Numbered from the stretch's first letter, positions 9,978 to 29,015 are shown. The stretch is DNA of 64,000 nt from Megamerina dolium (GCA_963854835.1 OY978525.1:79082628-79146627); one strand, 5' to 3'. Notes: a model not told the origin generated them from the letters alone. Made by a program: numbers and translations.

Positions 9978-12900
9978 ACTTACTTACTTACTTACTTACT
10001 TATGTGGCCATAACAACCGAATATCGATTTAGGTCGAAAATAACATGCTTCGCCAGCCATCTCTGTTCTTCGCTAGCTGGCGCCAGTTAGAAATTCCAAG
10101 GGCCGTCAGGTTCTCCAGTACTTGGTCTTTCCACCTGAGGTTTGGTCTTCCTCTTCTGCGTCGTCCTCCAGCGGGTTCCGAATATAACACCTTCTTAGCT
10201 GGAGCGTGTTCTTCCATTCGCTCGACATGACCTAGCCAGCGCATGGTTGTACCTTATTCGGTACTCGCCACCAACGCAAATAGGTCCAAAGATCCTGCGT
10301 AGGACTTTTCTCTCGAAAACCCCAAGCATTCGCTCATACGAGATGGAAATTGTCCAGGCTTCAGCGCCATATGTTAGGACAGGCATGATGAGAGACTTGT
10401 AGAGTGTAGTTTTCGTTCTTCGAAAGAGGGCTCGACTTTTCAATTGCTTTCTCAGCCCAAAGTAACACCTGTTAGCCAGAGTTATCCTAGGCATGATCTT
10501 CAAGCTGACGTCATTACTGCTGTTAATGCTGGTTCCAAGATAGACAAAGTCCCTTACTACTTCAAAAGCGTAGTTGTCAACAGTGACGTGCTGTCCAAGA
10601 CGCCGGGACTCTTTGTTTGTTGATACTAGATACTTAGTCTTGCCCTCGTTCACCGTGAGACCCATCCGACGCGACTCTCTTTCCAACTCTGAGAATGCTG
10701 CACTGACTGATCTCGTGTTCATGCTGATTATGTCAATATCGTCGGCATACGCTAACAGCATGACACTTTTGTTAAAGATAGTGCCATTATATCGTAGATC
10801 AGCAGCTCGTATTATTTTCTCCATAATAAGATTGAAGAAGTCACACGATAACGAATCACCTTGTCTGAAACCCCGTTCGGTATTAAACGGTGCGGAGAGG
10901 TCCTTCCCAATTTTCACTGCACAACGGGAGTTATGCAGTGTCATTCTACAAAGTCGAATGAGCTTTGCAGGAATACCGAACTCAGACATTGTTGCGTAGA
11001 GGTAATCCCTTACCGGACTGTCGAAAGCGGCTTTATAATCAACAAATAGGTGGAGTGTGTCGATCTGTTTTTCTTGGGTCTTTTCCAGGATTTGGCGCAG
11101 CGTAAAAATCTGGTCGATGGCGGATTTACCAGGTCTGAAGCCACACTGATACGGTCCAATCAGGTTGCTGAGCATAGGCTTCAACCTTTCACACAGTACG
11201 CTCGATAGAACCTTGTATGCGATACTCAGGAGACTTATTCCACGGTAGTTGGCGCAAATTGTGGGGTCTCCTTTTTTATGTACAGGACAGAGAACACTGA
11301 GCCTCCAATCATCAGGCATGCTTTCATCCGACCATATTCTGCTTATGAGCTGGTGCATGCGGGTGAGCAGCTCATCGCCTCCGGTTTTAAACAACTGCAC
11401 CTGCAGCTTTGTTGTTCTTCAGCCTTAAAATGGCCGTTTCAACCTCGTCATAGTCGGGTGGTGGAACATCAACACCATCATCTGTAATTGGGGTTATCGG
11501 GAAATCTCCTCCACTGGCGAAATTGTTCGTAGCATCGCCATTCAGTAACGTGGAGAAGTGTTCCCTCCATAGGCTCAGTACACTCTCGACATCTATAACC
11601 AGATTCCCATTTCCATCACGACAAGAAGAGGCTCCGGGATTCAAACCTCCACTCAAGCGCTTGATATTTTCGAAGAATTTTCGAGTCTCATTCTTGTCGG
11701 TACACATCTCCATCTCCTCACACTCGCGTCTTTCCAACTCCCTCTTCTTGCGCCTGAAAAGACGTATCTCTGTACTCTTTTTCTCTCTGTACCGCTCCTT
11801 AACAGCTCACGTTGCACCTGCACGCAGGGTTTTTCTGTAGGCGGCGTCTTTCTCTGCGGTATCGTCACGACACTCCTGATCATACCACTCATTCCTCAGA
11901 GGCCGGTAGTAACCGATTACCTCCTCGGCAGCAGTAGTCATGGAGTGGGATATATGTGTCCACCGTGCGCATGTATCATCAAGTGGGGGAGTGTTCTGCA
12001 TAAGCAGATCCGATAGTTGAGTGGAAAATGCATCTGCTGTCTCTGGTGATCGCAGCTTACTGACGTCGAGCTTTCTCTGTGTGGGACTTCTCTTGTTATT
12101 TGCGACACATAAGCGTGTGCGCACCTTAGCTGCAACAAGGTAGTGATCCGAGTCGATGTTGGCACCACGGATCGATTTCACGTCCATCACACTGGAAGCG
12201 TGCCTTCCGTCAATCACCACATGATCAATTTGGTTTCTTGTACGTTTATCTGGAGACAGCCATGTCGCTTTGTGGATGTCGAGATGCTGGAATCTGGTAC
12301 CACCAATTACCATGTTTCGTGATGCGGCGAAGTCGATCAGCCTCATTCCGTTATCGGAGGTGTTCTTGTAGAGGCTGAATTTTCCGACAGTTGGACCAAA
12401 GGTACCTTCCTTGCCCACCCTGGCATTAAAGTCGCCAAGCACGATTTTGATATCGTGGCGGGGGCAGCGGTCATAAGCTTCTTCGAGCCGCTGAAAGAAG
12501 CTCTCCTTGGTCACATTGTCCTTCTCATAAGGCTGATGTTGAAAAATTTTGCCTTGATGCAAATTGTGGCCAGCCGTTCGTTCACAGGCGTGAACTGTGA
12601 GACAAGATGTCGTAGTCTCTTGCTGACCAAAAATCCACATCCTAATTCGTGCCTTTCAGCATGGCAACTGTAGTAGATGTCACAGGACGCTCTTTTGGAG
12701 CAGCCGTGTCCTGTCCATCGCATTTCCTGGAGAGCGGTGATGTCAGCTCTGTATTTTCCGAGGACATCAACCAGCTGGATAGAGGCACCCTCCCTATTAA
12801 GGGACCGGACATTCCAGGTGCATATCCGTAGAACATTGTCCTTTTTTCGTTTGCGGGGGTCATCAACAAAAGCGGTAGTCCTTATCCGAGGCATATTTGT

Positions 12901-13236
12901 TTTTTTCATTGGGGGGGTTTTTTATGTGGCGGGTCCCAAACCCAACGCACAACCTCTAACCGAGGAGATTTTCGCCACTCACTTCAGCCGCCTCTCAGCG
13001 GGTGCCCGGTGGTCGTCACATGGAGAGCCCCCATTAATAATAATGAAAGCACATAGTAAGCAGAGCAAGCTATATGACTACCCCTCATTAACAAATAAAG
13101 GTATCATCACATAGCGCTCAGATCAAACTACATGATAGCCAGTGAGTTGACTTGCGATGAGTTCAACAAGGATTGCGCTAGCCCCACCCGGTTGAGGCAG
13201 TTAGACACGTTACCTTGCGAAAACACCACCAGACCA
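9978..13236 (-). pseudogene. RTE-clade non-LTR retrotransposon, copy 1 (frame-broken)
   Basis: This is close to copy 2 (15.56-18.93 kb) along its whole length, in opposite orientation. Its 3' end is the (TTAC)n tail at 9978-10008, and the 5' end near 13236 lacks the last few bases seen in other copies. The endonuclease blocks (12909-11807), linker (11737-11387) and reverse transcriptase with AYADDIDI (11400-10195) are all recognisable. They fall in different frames with breaks near 12.6, 11.8, 11.4 and 10.24 kb. It cannot encode a full protein. Length is near full size, about 3.26 kb. Confidence 0.9.
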
Positions 13237-13266
13237 TTTTTTGTATATAATATTATATACAAAAAA
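13237..13266. repeat. Perfect 30-bp palindrome at RTE 5' junction
   Basis: TTTTTTGTATATAAT is followed by its exact reverse complement, directly abutting the 5' end of RTE copy 1. Confidence 0.9.
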
Positions 13267-13398
13267 TTTAGTTACTGTATTTTAATATAAGTAATATAGA
13301 AATAGTTTGACTTACAGTTATCAGGACAATCTTTTGGGGGGAAATTGGTGGTTGCTGGTGGCACCACAGTTTACTGAAACGCAATTTTTCATATATAA

Positions 13399-14046
13399 GT
13401 GCCTGTTTACATTAGATTTCCCAATAACGGTATATCCTTGAACGCTGTGTTCACATTAGTGCAATTGCGCCGGTTTTATTTCAAATAAAATGCTACAGTG
13501 GAATTGGAATTTTGGAATAAAGTAGGGCTGTGCAATTAATCGTTTGTTCAGAAATATTGATTAATCAAAGTATTCGGTTAATCAAATATGAAATTAATCG
13601 AATTATCATGATTTTGATTATTCAAAATAGAAATTATTCTAAAAAAATTTTCAAAATATTGATAATATTTCAAATATTTCATAAATAAAGAAAAAATAAA
13701 CATGAAAATGATTGCGATTAATCAAAATTCTGATTAATCGAATAATTTCAATTTTGATAAATCATAATTTTGATCAAGCGAATTGACTTGTCGAATAATT
13801 TAATTAATCAGACTTTTTGAACAAACAATTAATCGCACAACCCTAATATAGAACGCTTCTTATTGATGTTATCGCTTCAACGTTTAAAAACACGGAACAC
13901 TTTGGACATAGAACATAGTTCATTGCGCCGATTTTTAATTTTGGATTGGATTTTCGGCGCAAAACTTCCATCACTTTCTTACTGCCTACTTTTCTACCTA
14001 TCTCGCTCGCACAGTTGCGTTTGGGCAAGCCAATGTGAACAGGCAC
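13399..14046. mobile_element. PIF/Harbinger-type MITE (outer of a nested pair)
   Basis: Imperfect inverted ends begin GTGCCTGTTTACATTAG (left) and GTGCCTGTTCACATTGG (right, reverse complement). They are flanked by TAA at 13396-13398 and 14047-14049, the 3-bp TWA duplication typical of PIF/Harbinger. Its 648 bp include another MITE at 13525-13843. There is no coding capacity. Confidence 0.7.
13525..13843. mobile_element. TA-flanked MITE rich in GATTAATC palindromes
   Basis: This 319-bp element has ends GGGCTGTGCAATTAATCG and, inverted, GGGTTGTGCGATTAATTG (24 of the first 28 match). It is flanked by TA at 13523-13524 and 13844-13845. Internal repeats of GATTAATC/GATTAATCGAA give it strong foldback potential. 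It lies wholly inside the Harbinger-type MITE. Confidence 0.75.
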
Positions 14047-14532
14047 TAAGAAAAAACCACAGCTGTTGCAGTGTGCTATTGTTTTTTGTATAGAATTTTT
14101 TGCACTCTTGTTCTCTTTTTTCTTTCATGTTATAACCAATACACATTTGTAAATGAGTGTTGTTACACTAATTGTTTTTGATTTTTACAAAATGTACTTT
14201 AATGTGTGGATCAATATGATAATTAAATGGAAACACTTATTTTTTGTGTAATGTAAAATTGAATTGAAAATTACACCTCGTCACTCGTTGGCTCGAAGAA
14301 CAAATATTTTATTTTCAATAAAAAAAAACTTAAATTTTACTGATAATGTAATTTTAATGTGTTTGTATGTTGTTTCTTCACGTTTGACAATATAATGGTT
14401 TTAATGTAACTTTGATTGTTCATAATATTTTCTACACTTTTAATGCTTTATGTATCGAGTTTTTAAATAATAACACTTTTTAATGAAATTTGAATTTTAA
14501 TGTGTTTTGTTTACAATGTTGGTACGAGGATT

Positions 14533-14757
14533 TTATTCAGTTCTAATACATTTTAGTATAATCATTCACTCAAGAAATGTATATATGAATATTCAATAAA
14601 TTATAAAAAATAATATAGAGAAAATACCGCCATGAAAAAACGATTGTCGTCGTCGAAACTCAAAGAAGTACGTACAAAATGAAAACAATACGCATATGGT
14701 CGAGGCTGATTGCAGCGCCATCGGACGGCAAGACAAAGCGATGCGAAACAGTACACA
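14533..14757 (-). repeat. BEL/Pao-type LTR fragment, copy 2
   Basis: On minus it starts TGTGTACTGTTTCGCATCG at 14757 and ends with an AATAAA-containing segment. It is clearly related to 5001-5221. It may be a solo LTR, or the 5' LTR of the minus BEL/Pao relic with RTE copy 1 and the MITEs inserted between. Confidence 0.65.
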
Positions 14758-18929
<4,172 letters not shown>

Positions 18930-18934
18930 ATATA

Positions 18935-19018
<84 letters not shown>

Positions 19019-19044
19019 TATATTTGTATATATATATTTATATA

Positions 19045-19105
<61 letters not shown>
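18930..19105. repeat. (TA)n microsatellite 3' of RTE copy 2
   Basis: About 175 bp of imperfect TA repeats with TTTA and TGTA interruptions. Confidence 0.95.
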
Positions 19106-19108
<3 letters not shown>

Positions 19109-19499
19109 ATTTAAATTTTTTTATTTTTTATTTATTTTTGTAAATATGAATAAACATACTTATTCCTTATACTTGTAATTAAAGATTTTAATAGTAATTT
19201 TACCAGTGGAAACGAAAAAGAAACCAACTTCGACTTTTGCTTACACATTATGAAAAAATCACAACAAAGTATTTAAAAACTACGTAGGTGAGAAAGTGTA
19301 TGCTGATTATCAAATGCTTGTTTCTTTGTGCACGATGGCAAACAGAAAAAAAGAACCAACTGAATTGTTCGCAGTCGCGTGAGAAGTGTACCGAAGTGTA
19401 CAGACACGTTGGTTGCGATTACGGTGATTAGCAGTATAAAATTGGACGTTTTTAAATTACAGTTTTTTGCTTCAATGTAAAGAAATTTAATAGCATGAA

Positions 19500-20412
19500 G
19501 CAGTAATGTTGCTACAGGGAAGGAGCTTCCATCATAGAGTAGATAATTTCGTCGAGGATGTGGTGGATTCGTACTCTGATTCGGAGGTAAACATGGTGTT
19601 TTCTATGCAGAATTATGAGTTGAAATAAAATTGTTTAATTTACAGTGCAAGAAAAACTTTCGGATTGGTCGGGAAAGTGTGGATTATTTTGTGGCAAGAT
19701 ACGCGGGGTGCCGTAGCTCAGTGGTTAGAGTGTTCGCCTTCTGATCTGTAGGTCGTGGTTCAATCCCCGGCTGATGCATAACAAATTTGATATCGATAAG
19801 AATTTTCTTTCGAATGGTACCCACCTGTCGGCAAGCAATTGGCAATTCTTCCGACAGTAACAACTTGCCATAAAAAGCTTCTAAAAGAATTTCGTGACAA
19901 AGCTCAGAAAAAGTGATGTCACAAGTGTTTTGCCGTTCGGAACCGGCTAAAATAAGTAGGTCCCTTCTAATACTGTCCAAATTTAAGACGCACAACAGTA
20001 ATAGAAGAGAAGCTCGGCCAATGAGCCCTTTGGGGCTTTAAGTGGCACATATTTATTTTTTTTTATTTAAGATACACAACAAGCATATGGTACAGTGAAA
20101 AGATATACAGAGGCGGTAGACTGCAATCCACAACGAAAACACAAATATTTTCCTTTTTATAGTACGTAAGCGAAAAAATAAACAACAATAAAATTGAAAT
20201 TATTGTATTTCATCTAGGTTCTGTGCAAATAAAACGACTTTGAGAGAAGTTGGAAATCTTTTTGATATGACTGTCTTGCACACACTTCATATTCAATAAA
20301 GTTCTCAATTTCTTTGTTGAAGAAGTAGCACTAGAAATAATTGAATTTCCACAAGAAGTAGCAGAAAAGGAAGCTATCGCAAAGGAATTTGAAAAGGCAG
20401 CAGAAAAATAAC
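19500..20412 (+). pseudogene. HARBI1-like (PIF/Harbinger) transposase, outer relic, 5' half
   Basis: Pieces of a spliced HARBI1-type transposase appear in order. A short first exon near 19506-19588 is followed by CKKNFRIGRESVDYFV at about 19647-19700, just after a TTTACAG acceptor. The reading is interrupted by a SINE and resumes at 20069 with a segment containing GGRLQSTTKTQ. After a further putative acceptor at 20216, FCANKTTLREVGNLFDM is followed by a broken segment ending in a piece with EKEAIAKEFEKAA at about 20400. That is where HARBI1 proteins continue with the first catalytic Asp block; here that block is found 7 kb away at 27518. The gene is broken by stops, the SINE and the inner Harbinger element. 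Confidence 0.7.
19703..20068 (+). mobile_element. tRNA-derived SINE, copy 2
   Basis: Full-length copy with A-box (TAGCTCAGTGGTTAGAG) and B-box (GGTCGTGGTTCAATCCCC), flanked by AAGATAC at 19696-19702 and 20069-20075. It interrupts a coding exon of the outer Harbinger transposase relic. Confidence 0.88.
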
Positions 20413-20548
20413 TACATTTTCACAACTTTTATTTTTTTAATTTAAATTTTGTTTGCACTTTTAAGATATAAGTAGCTCGATTCGTTATCGTTATGGGCAC
20501 TTAACGACACTTATAGTTAACTACATTTGTAGTTAAATAAAACCGTTA

Positions 20549-21075
20549 TAGCCTAGACAGACGGCAGCCTAATTCCGGATTACCGGCGCACTTAATCCGA
20601 ATAAAATAATAACTTGACAGACGGTAGTATTGCGGATTAACTAAACGACTGATTGCTGTTTTATTAGGTCTGTCCACTTACATTACTATCACTATCAATT
20701 ACTGTCATCTATCACTCTCGATATGAGAAAATCTACAAGAAGTACGTGAACTGAAAACTATCAGAAACTTGTAAATTGACATTCACCGTTCGTAATTGAC
20801 AGCTGGTTTTATTTGTTCGCCAATGCTTTTTATGTTGAAAACTGTTAACAATTGTTGAAAGTTTTTTGTTGTCGAACACACCTAATATTTTGTAAAATGG
20901 ATCAAGAAAAATTCACAATAGAAAAATTTCAGCAGTGTTGCCAGCGCAAATTGACCTAATCCACTTTTATTTTGAGAATTAACTCATAGAGTTAATGCGG
21001 ATTAGCTGCAGTTAATGCCCGAGTTAATTCGAATTAACTTGGTAATCCGGAATTAGGCTGCCGTCTGTCTAGGCT
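20549..21075. mobile_element. PIF/Harbinger MITE with 36-bp perfect inverted repeats
   Basis: The ends TAGCCTAGACAGACGGCAGC (first 20 of 36 matching bases) are perfect inverted copies. The element is flanked by TTA on both sides (20546-20548, 21076-21078), the PIF/Harbinger duplication. It is 527 bp long with no coding capacity. A diverged internal copy of the end motif (GACAGACGGTAGTATTG) is near 20617. Confidence 0.85.
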
Positions 21076-21187
21076 ATTAGTTAACGACAAATATAGCGAA
21101 CGATGAAAAATAAATAGTCGTTAGAGCTTTGCGGCAATTATCGTTACGTTTCTGCTGTGGTTTGAGTTTCTTAATAAATTATAAACA

Positions 21188-22484
21188 ATGGCTTTTGAAT
21201 ATATTGGCAGCGAAATTATTCAAAGTTTTACGCAAAGGTCAGAAAGACCAAATCTTAGGCATTTGTGGGCAAATCAAGATGCTTATGATTTAGGTGACCA
21301 CGAATTCGTGAAGCTTTACCGGATATCGAAGGCTGAAGTTTCCAAACTAATTGATGAATTAGAGTGTAAACTGCGTAGAACGAGAATCACAGAAATATCT
21401 ACAGAAAAACAAGTAAGCTAATAAACAATGGGAACAATGGAAATAAACAATTATGAGAATATAGTGTTGTAATAAATCAATTTATAAGTTTTATCCGCCA
21501 AACGGTTTTACGCAACTGGTTGCTTTCAAAGGCCTGTTGGCGAGCAGTGGGGCATTGCGATGAACCAATCATCTATCAATCGGTGTTTGCACAGTGTGAC
21601 TGACGCTTTAATGCAAATTTATTCCGGCAATGGGTGCAGTTTCTCATGACATCAGCGAACTGACATGCTGCAAGAGAGACCTTTGCCACTGCTCGACAAC
21701 CATATTCAGGCGCCATTGGTGCAATAGATTGCACGCACGTAGCAATTCGAGCTCCAAAAGAACACGAAGAAGCATATGTGAACCACCACGGATATCAACC
21801 AATAAATGTGCAAATGGTATATATATTTTTTAATGGTATATATTTTTAAATATTTTGAATCTCTTAAATAAAATTTCGGAAGATATGTGATCCAAACTTG
21901 AAAATACTTAATGTTAATGGAAGATATCCTGGAGCACGTCATGATGTGCATCTGGAGCAGATGGAATGCATCTGCTGCTCGACAGAGGAGAACGTCAAAC
22001 ATATCTCATCGGTAAATACTTTATTAATATATTTATATAAAGGTTATGTACAAAATTTAACACACACAAGAGTAATGGAAGAGAAGCTCTGCCAAAGAGC
22101 CCTTCAGGTCTTATAAGTGCCACTTATTTATTTATTTATTTTATATGTACATAAGCAAATGATTTCAATATGACATTATTTTACAGGCGATTCAGGATAT
22201 CCGTAAGACCCATGGCTAATGACGCCCTTACCTAATGAAACTGAAGCAACGTGTGGAACGGTTATTCGGAGTAATGAAGGCTACATGGAGATGTCTATCT
22301 CGTCGCAGGACATTGCAATACGAGCCTGGATTTGCATAATATGCGTTTATTGTATGGAATTCCAAACATTTCTATGGACGAGTTGTACACCTCGAAGCCT
22401 GCAACTCCTAATTTGGAAACGAAACCGCCACTTGCTATTCTACGACGAATTCAGGAACGCCTAATATCTGCACGGTTCAGATAA
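21188..22484 (+). pseudogene. HARBI1-like DDE transposase of inner Harbinger element
   Basis: The start at 21188 reads MAFEYIGSEIIQSF and reaches STEKQ before a GTAAGC donor near 21413. Later blocks are GEQWGIAMNQSSINRCLHSV (about 21540), GAIGAIDCTHVAIRAPKEH (about 21712, first catalytic Asp), NGRYPGARHDVHLEQM (about 21912, second Asp) and LKQRVERLFGVMKATWRC (about 22240, catalytic Glu). The end is ILRRIQERLISARF with a stop near 22484. The triad Asp-Asp-Glu is therefore all visible. Short introns and a 3' SINE piece (22053-22140) lie between the last blocks, and at least one stop and several frame changes suggest it is dead. Exact exon borders are uncertain. Confidence 0.75.
22053..22140 (+). 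mobile_element. SINE 3' fragment inside Harbinger intron
   Basis: Matches the last 90 bp of the SINE family (AGTAATGGAAGAGAAGCTC through AGTGCCACTTATTTA). It is 5'-truncated, with ATGTACA on both sides as a possible short duplication. Confidence 0.75.
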
Positions 22485-23045
22485 ACATCGTAGTTAATAA
22501 AGATTAAAAATTTCTTTAAATATTTCATTATATTCATTTTAAATTCATTCATTCATTGCTTAAATTACATATTCAAAACAGCCACTTGGCGCAATACAAA
22601 GTTCTAAAATTTTATGTATAGTGACGATGCTTACTACATTGAATCAACCCTGAAAATAAAAAGGTTTTATATGCATTTGAAAACTAACACTTGCTTGCAG
22701 AAAAAATTGCAACTTAGAGTCATTGCATCTGCCTGAGTCTTCGCAATTCTTAAAAAATCTTCCGAAGACGGTCATTCTCGTCCCAGCCTCTGTCTTTTAC
22801 ATCTCAATGAAGCACTTGTGTTCTCGGAAAGACGTTTTTTTCTCGTTCCTGCGGAGGTGTACTAGGTGAACGTCATCCCTTGTGCCTTTATTTCCTGGCG
22901 TTGGCAAGACTGTTTCGTTAATTGGAATAATTAGTTGGGTTTTAGTATTTTATGCTGCGATTCGTTCGTTAATATATGTACATATTTTAATTTCCTCTTT
23001 CTAGCTCGAGCTGTAAATCCTGTTACATCCAATAAATTATATATC

Positions 23046-24928
<1,883 letters not shown>

Positions 24929-24930
24929 TT

Positions 24931-24987
24931 AGCTCGGTCAATGAGCCCTTTGGGGCTTTAAGTGCCACATATTTATTTTTTTTTTTT
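24931..24987 (+). mobile_element. SINE 3' tail fragment
   Basis: Contains GCTCGGTCAATGAGCCCTTT and GGGGCTTTAAGTGCCACATA with a T-rich tail; only the last 55 bp of the SINE are present. It sits between the (TA)n array and the trihelix ORF. Confidence 0.75.
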
Positions 24988-25095
24988 ATATATTTATATA
25001 TATATGATTGTGATATTTATGTATATGCAGCACCTCTTCTTCTGGTATGCTATCCGTGCATTCCATATCGCCTTCTACATAGCTTACTCCAACTA

Positions 25096-26736
25096 CAGTG
25101 GCTCCCAGCTTATTTCGTACAGTGACAGTTTAAAAATTGCTGCAGTCGTAATTCCTAATATAGCAAAAATTTGAACAAAATATAAATGCCATTTTAGAAA
25201 GGAAGGTTTGTTTTTTATTTTCCAAAATTTACTTTTTCAAAATTTTAGTGTTTGACACTATAAAAAAATAAAATAAGAAAAAAATAGGAAAATTCATGTC
25301 ACAGCTTATTTCGTACAGTCTCTTTAAGTTCAAACTAAAAACAAAGTAAGTTGATTTTAATATTTAGTTGACATCCCTTAGCGTTAATGACAGCCTGGAG
25401 TCTATTTGGCATTGAATCCACCAATTTTTGAGTGATGTCTGGTGTGATTTTTTTCCATTCTTCCATCAGTACCTTCTTTAGGTCTTGCTTATTAGAAATC
25501 TTGTGTGTTCTTATTTTATTGTCCAAAATAGACCAAAGATTTTCAATCACATTCATGTCAGGTGACTGTGGTGGTGGAGACATCAAGTGTGGGCAGTTCC
25601 AAATAAGCCAAGATTGCACAATCCCAGATTTATGTTTTGGGTCATTATCTTGGTAGTACCGAAATTCTTCCCGCAAACCCAGTTTGTCTGCACTTTGAAG
25701 TAAATTGTTTTTCAGAATCTCGAGGTACTTCATTTTGTCCATTGTTTCCTCAATAAAAACCAATTTCCGGCTGCTGACATACAGGCCCAAACCATCACGC
25801 TACCGCCACCATGCTTCACTGTGGGCTTAAGGTTATCCTTGTTTAGCTCGGTATTCGCTTTACGCCAAACATATGACATTCCGTCCGAGCCAAAAATATT
25901 AAACTTAGACTCATCCGCGAAAATAACGGTATTCCAGAACGCAGGAGTCTTAATAATATGCTCTTTGGCGAAGTCAAGTCGGCGTTGTATATTCATTTTT
26001 GAAATGAATGGTTTCTTTCGGGCTACTCGACCGTTCAAGTCATGATTGCGCAGCACACGTCGGACAGTTTCAGCACTGGATGATTTTCCTATTTCACGCT
26101 GAACCTCTGCAGCCAACTTCGGAGCGGATAACTTTGGATTTTTCTTAATTTTTCGTACAATATAACGCTCGTCTGAAGCGTTGAAAATCTTATTAGGTGC
26201 TTCTCTGCCCTTGTTCTCCAACCGATTTTCGCGAACGAAGCGTTGAATGATGTATTGGACAGTTGAGGCACTTAAATTTGTAATTTCAGCAATTTTTCGC
26301 ACACTCTGACCTTTCCTAAAATGGTTAATTACCAGTTTACGCTGTTCCATCGTACGACGACCCATAACGCTAAATGTTTAATTTACAGCACTTGAACTAT
26401 TTAAAATAATAATAATAAAAATTGTTATAATAGTTAAAAAGGTCCAAAAACTCATGCAATTCAAAAAAACTTTGTAACTGCGCGGCAGAATGAAACTTAC
26501 TTACATTGAAGTTTGTGTACGAAATAAGATGTGAGCTGAAAATCAGCTGATCAATAGTTTTTCTCTCTTGCATGACAAAAAGAACAATTTTTGGGGTTCC
26601 CCGTTTTCTTATTAGGTTTACTAAACACATACATAGACATCTACATTCAAAACTTATTGATAAGTTTTTTAGTTTCGATGTTACAGCCATGTACATAAAA
26701 ATATATACACTGTACGAAATAAGCTGTGAGCCACTG
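25096..26736 (-). mobile_element. Tc1-like IR/DR transposon, copy B
   Basis: 1641 bp, with the same ends and subterminal repeats as copies A and C and TA on both sides. It is inserted in the coding exon of the Harbinger trihelix ORF. Confidence 0.92.
25335..26365 (-). pseudogene. Tc1-like transposase, copy B (frameshifted)
   Basis: It differs from copy C by loss of one codon (MGRRTMEQ) and a net 7-bp deletion near 25765, just after the AAG of SAAG. The deletion shifts the frame between the first and second catalytic Asp blocks. The two halves overlap at 25730-25790 in different frames. Confidence 0.9.
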
Positions 26737-27517
26737 TATATTCAGAATTCTTTTCTCCATTTTCTCCAGTTCCGTAAACTCCGATGTGGTCAATGGCAGA
26801 TTTCTGGTTCGAGCTTTCGCTTTTCTAAGCTCGTGCAGCCTAACGGATGTTCGGCTCTTAACATCGAGCCATACCTATAATTAGACATGTGGTAAAACCA
26901 AAGAATGTATAATTTTATATATTATAATTTACTTTGTATTTGTGAACTTTTCGCTTATTACAATATTATATAAAGTTACATACATACATATGTATATTAT
27001 TGCAATCAACGACAAGTTCAAAAATTCAAAGTAATTTATAATACAAATAATTAGATATTCTTTGGTAAAACATCAATATCCATTAGCAAACATAAAACTA
27101 TAAGAATCGGACTCACTGATAGCCACTGTTCTCCGGTTTTCTCCACTCCATTCATGGAATTGAACTCAGCAGCTAATTCAGCCCACTTCTTCTTACTTTC
27201 ATCCTCTCCATGTTGGAAACCTAGACCTTTGGTTTTATTAAAAAAATCCAACACTCCGTTGATATAAAAAATGCATTTTGTATAAAATGCATTTGTGTCC
27301 CATATTTGGGACACAAATTTGTTTGGTTTTATTGTTTGAATTTTATGTTGCCATATTAAAGTTAAAAAGTTTACTATGTTTGACGTTGAAAACGACAAAT
27401 ACCGTTACCTGAAAGTTGCTGAATCATGACTATTAACTACTGTCGTTATCGCAATCTACAACTATAGTTAGCTAACGATAGCAATAATTGTCGTTAAGCA
27501 GTTACTGAATCGAGCTA

Positions 27518-27690
27518 GAGGATTTCCAAATGTTTTGGGTTGTATAGACTGCAGCTATATTTCTATTAAGAAGACTAATAGAACTATAGACTAATATTTG
27601 TATTGAAGGAAATGATTTATTCGATATTGAAACAGGCTATAATGACACTGAAGCCATTCCTATTGATGGTGGCGACAGACGATATCAGTT
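27518..27690 (+). pseudogene. HARBI1-like transposase, outer relic, 3' half
   Basis: It opens directly past the inner element with GFPNVLGCIDCSYISIKKTN, the first catalytic Asp block of HARBI1-type transposases and the expected continuation of the 5' half that stops at about 20.41 kb. A short segment later reads [17 protein letters not shown], which could be a C-terminal tail. The part with the second Asp and the Glu is missing. Confidence 0.65.
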
Positions 27691-27717
27691 GTCAACCCAA
27701 CTGAAGCATTTTTATAG

Positions 27718-29010
<1,293 letters not shown>

Positions 29011-29015
29011 ATATA

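Larger units (their letters stand above)
24990..27398 (-). pseudogene. Harbinger trihelix/Myb-like accessory protein, split by Tc1
   Basis: Exon 1 (27398-27117) ends KKKWAELAAEFNSMNGVEKT...QWLS at a GTGAGT donor. Exon 2 (from 26874, after TTATAG) continues VWLDVKSRTSVRLHELRKAK and LPLTTSEFTELEKMEKRILN. The junction is phase 0 and rebuilds a trihelix/SANT-like DNA-binding module, which PIF/Harbinger elements use to bring the transposase to DNA and the nucleus. Tc1-like copy B (25096-26736) interrupts exon 2 at its TA. Beyond it the same frame resumes with VGVSYVEGDMECTDSIPEEE, the acidic linker expected next. The C-terminal coiled coil is lost at the SINE tail. The 5' end of exon 1 is unusual and may be degraded. 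Confidence 0.7.

Noticed and set aside
20549..21075. The MITE as terminal repeats of the adjacent Harbinger transposase
   Set aside because: Both 36-bp ends and both TTA duplications lie upstream of the transposase, so the unit is complete by itself and does not include the gene.
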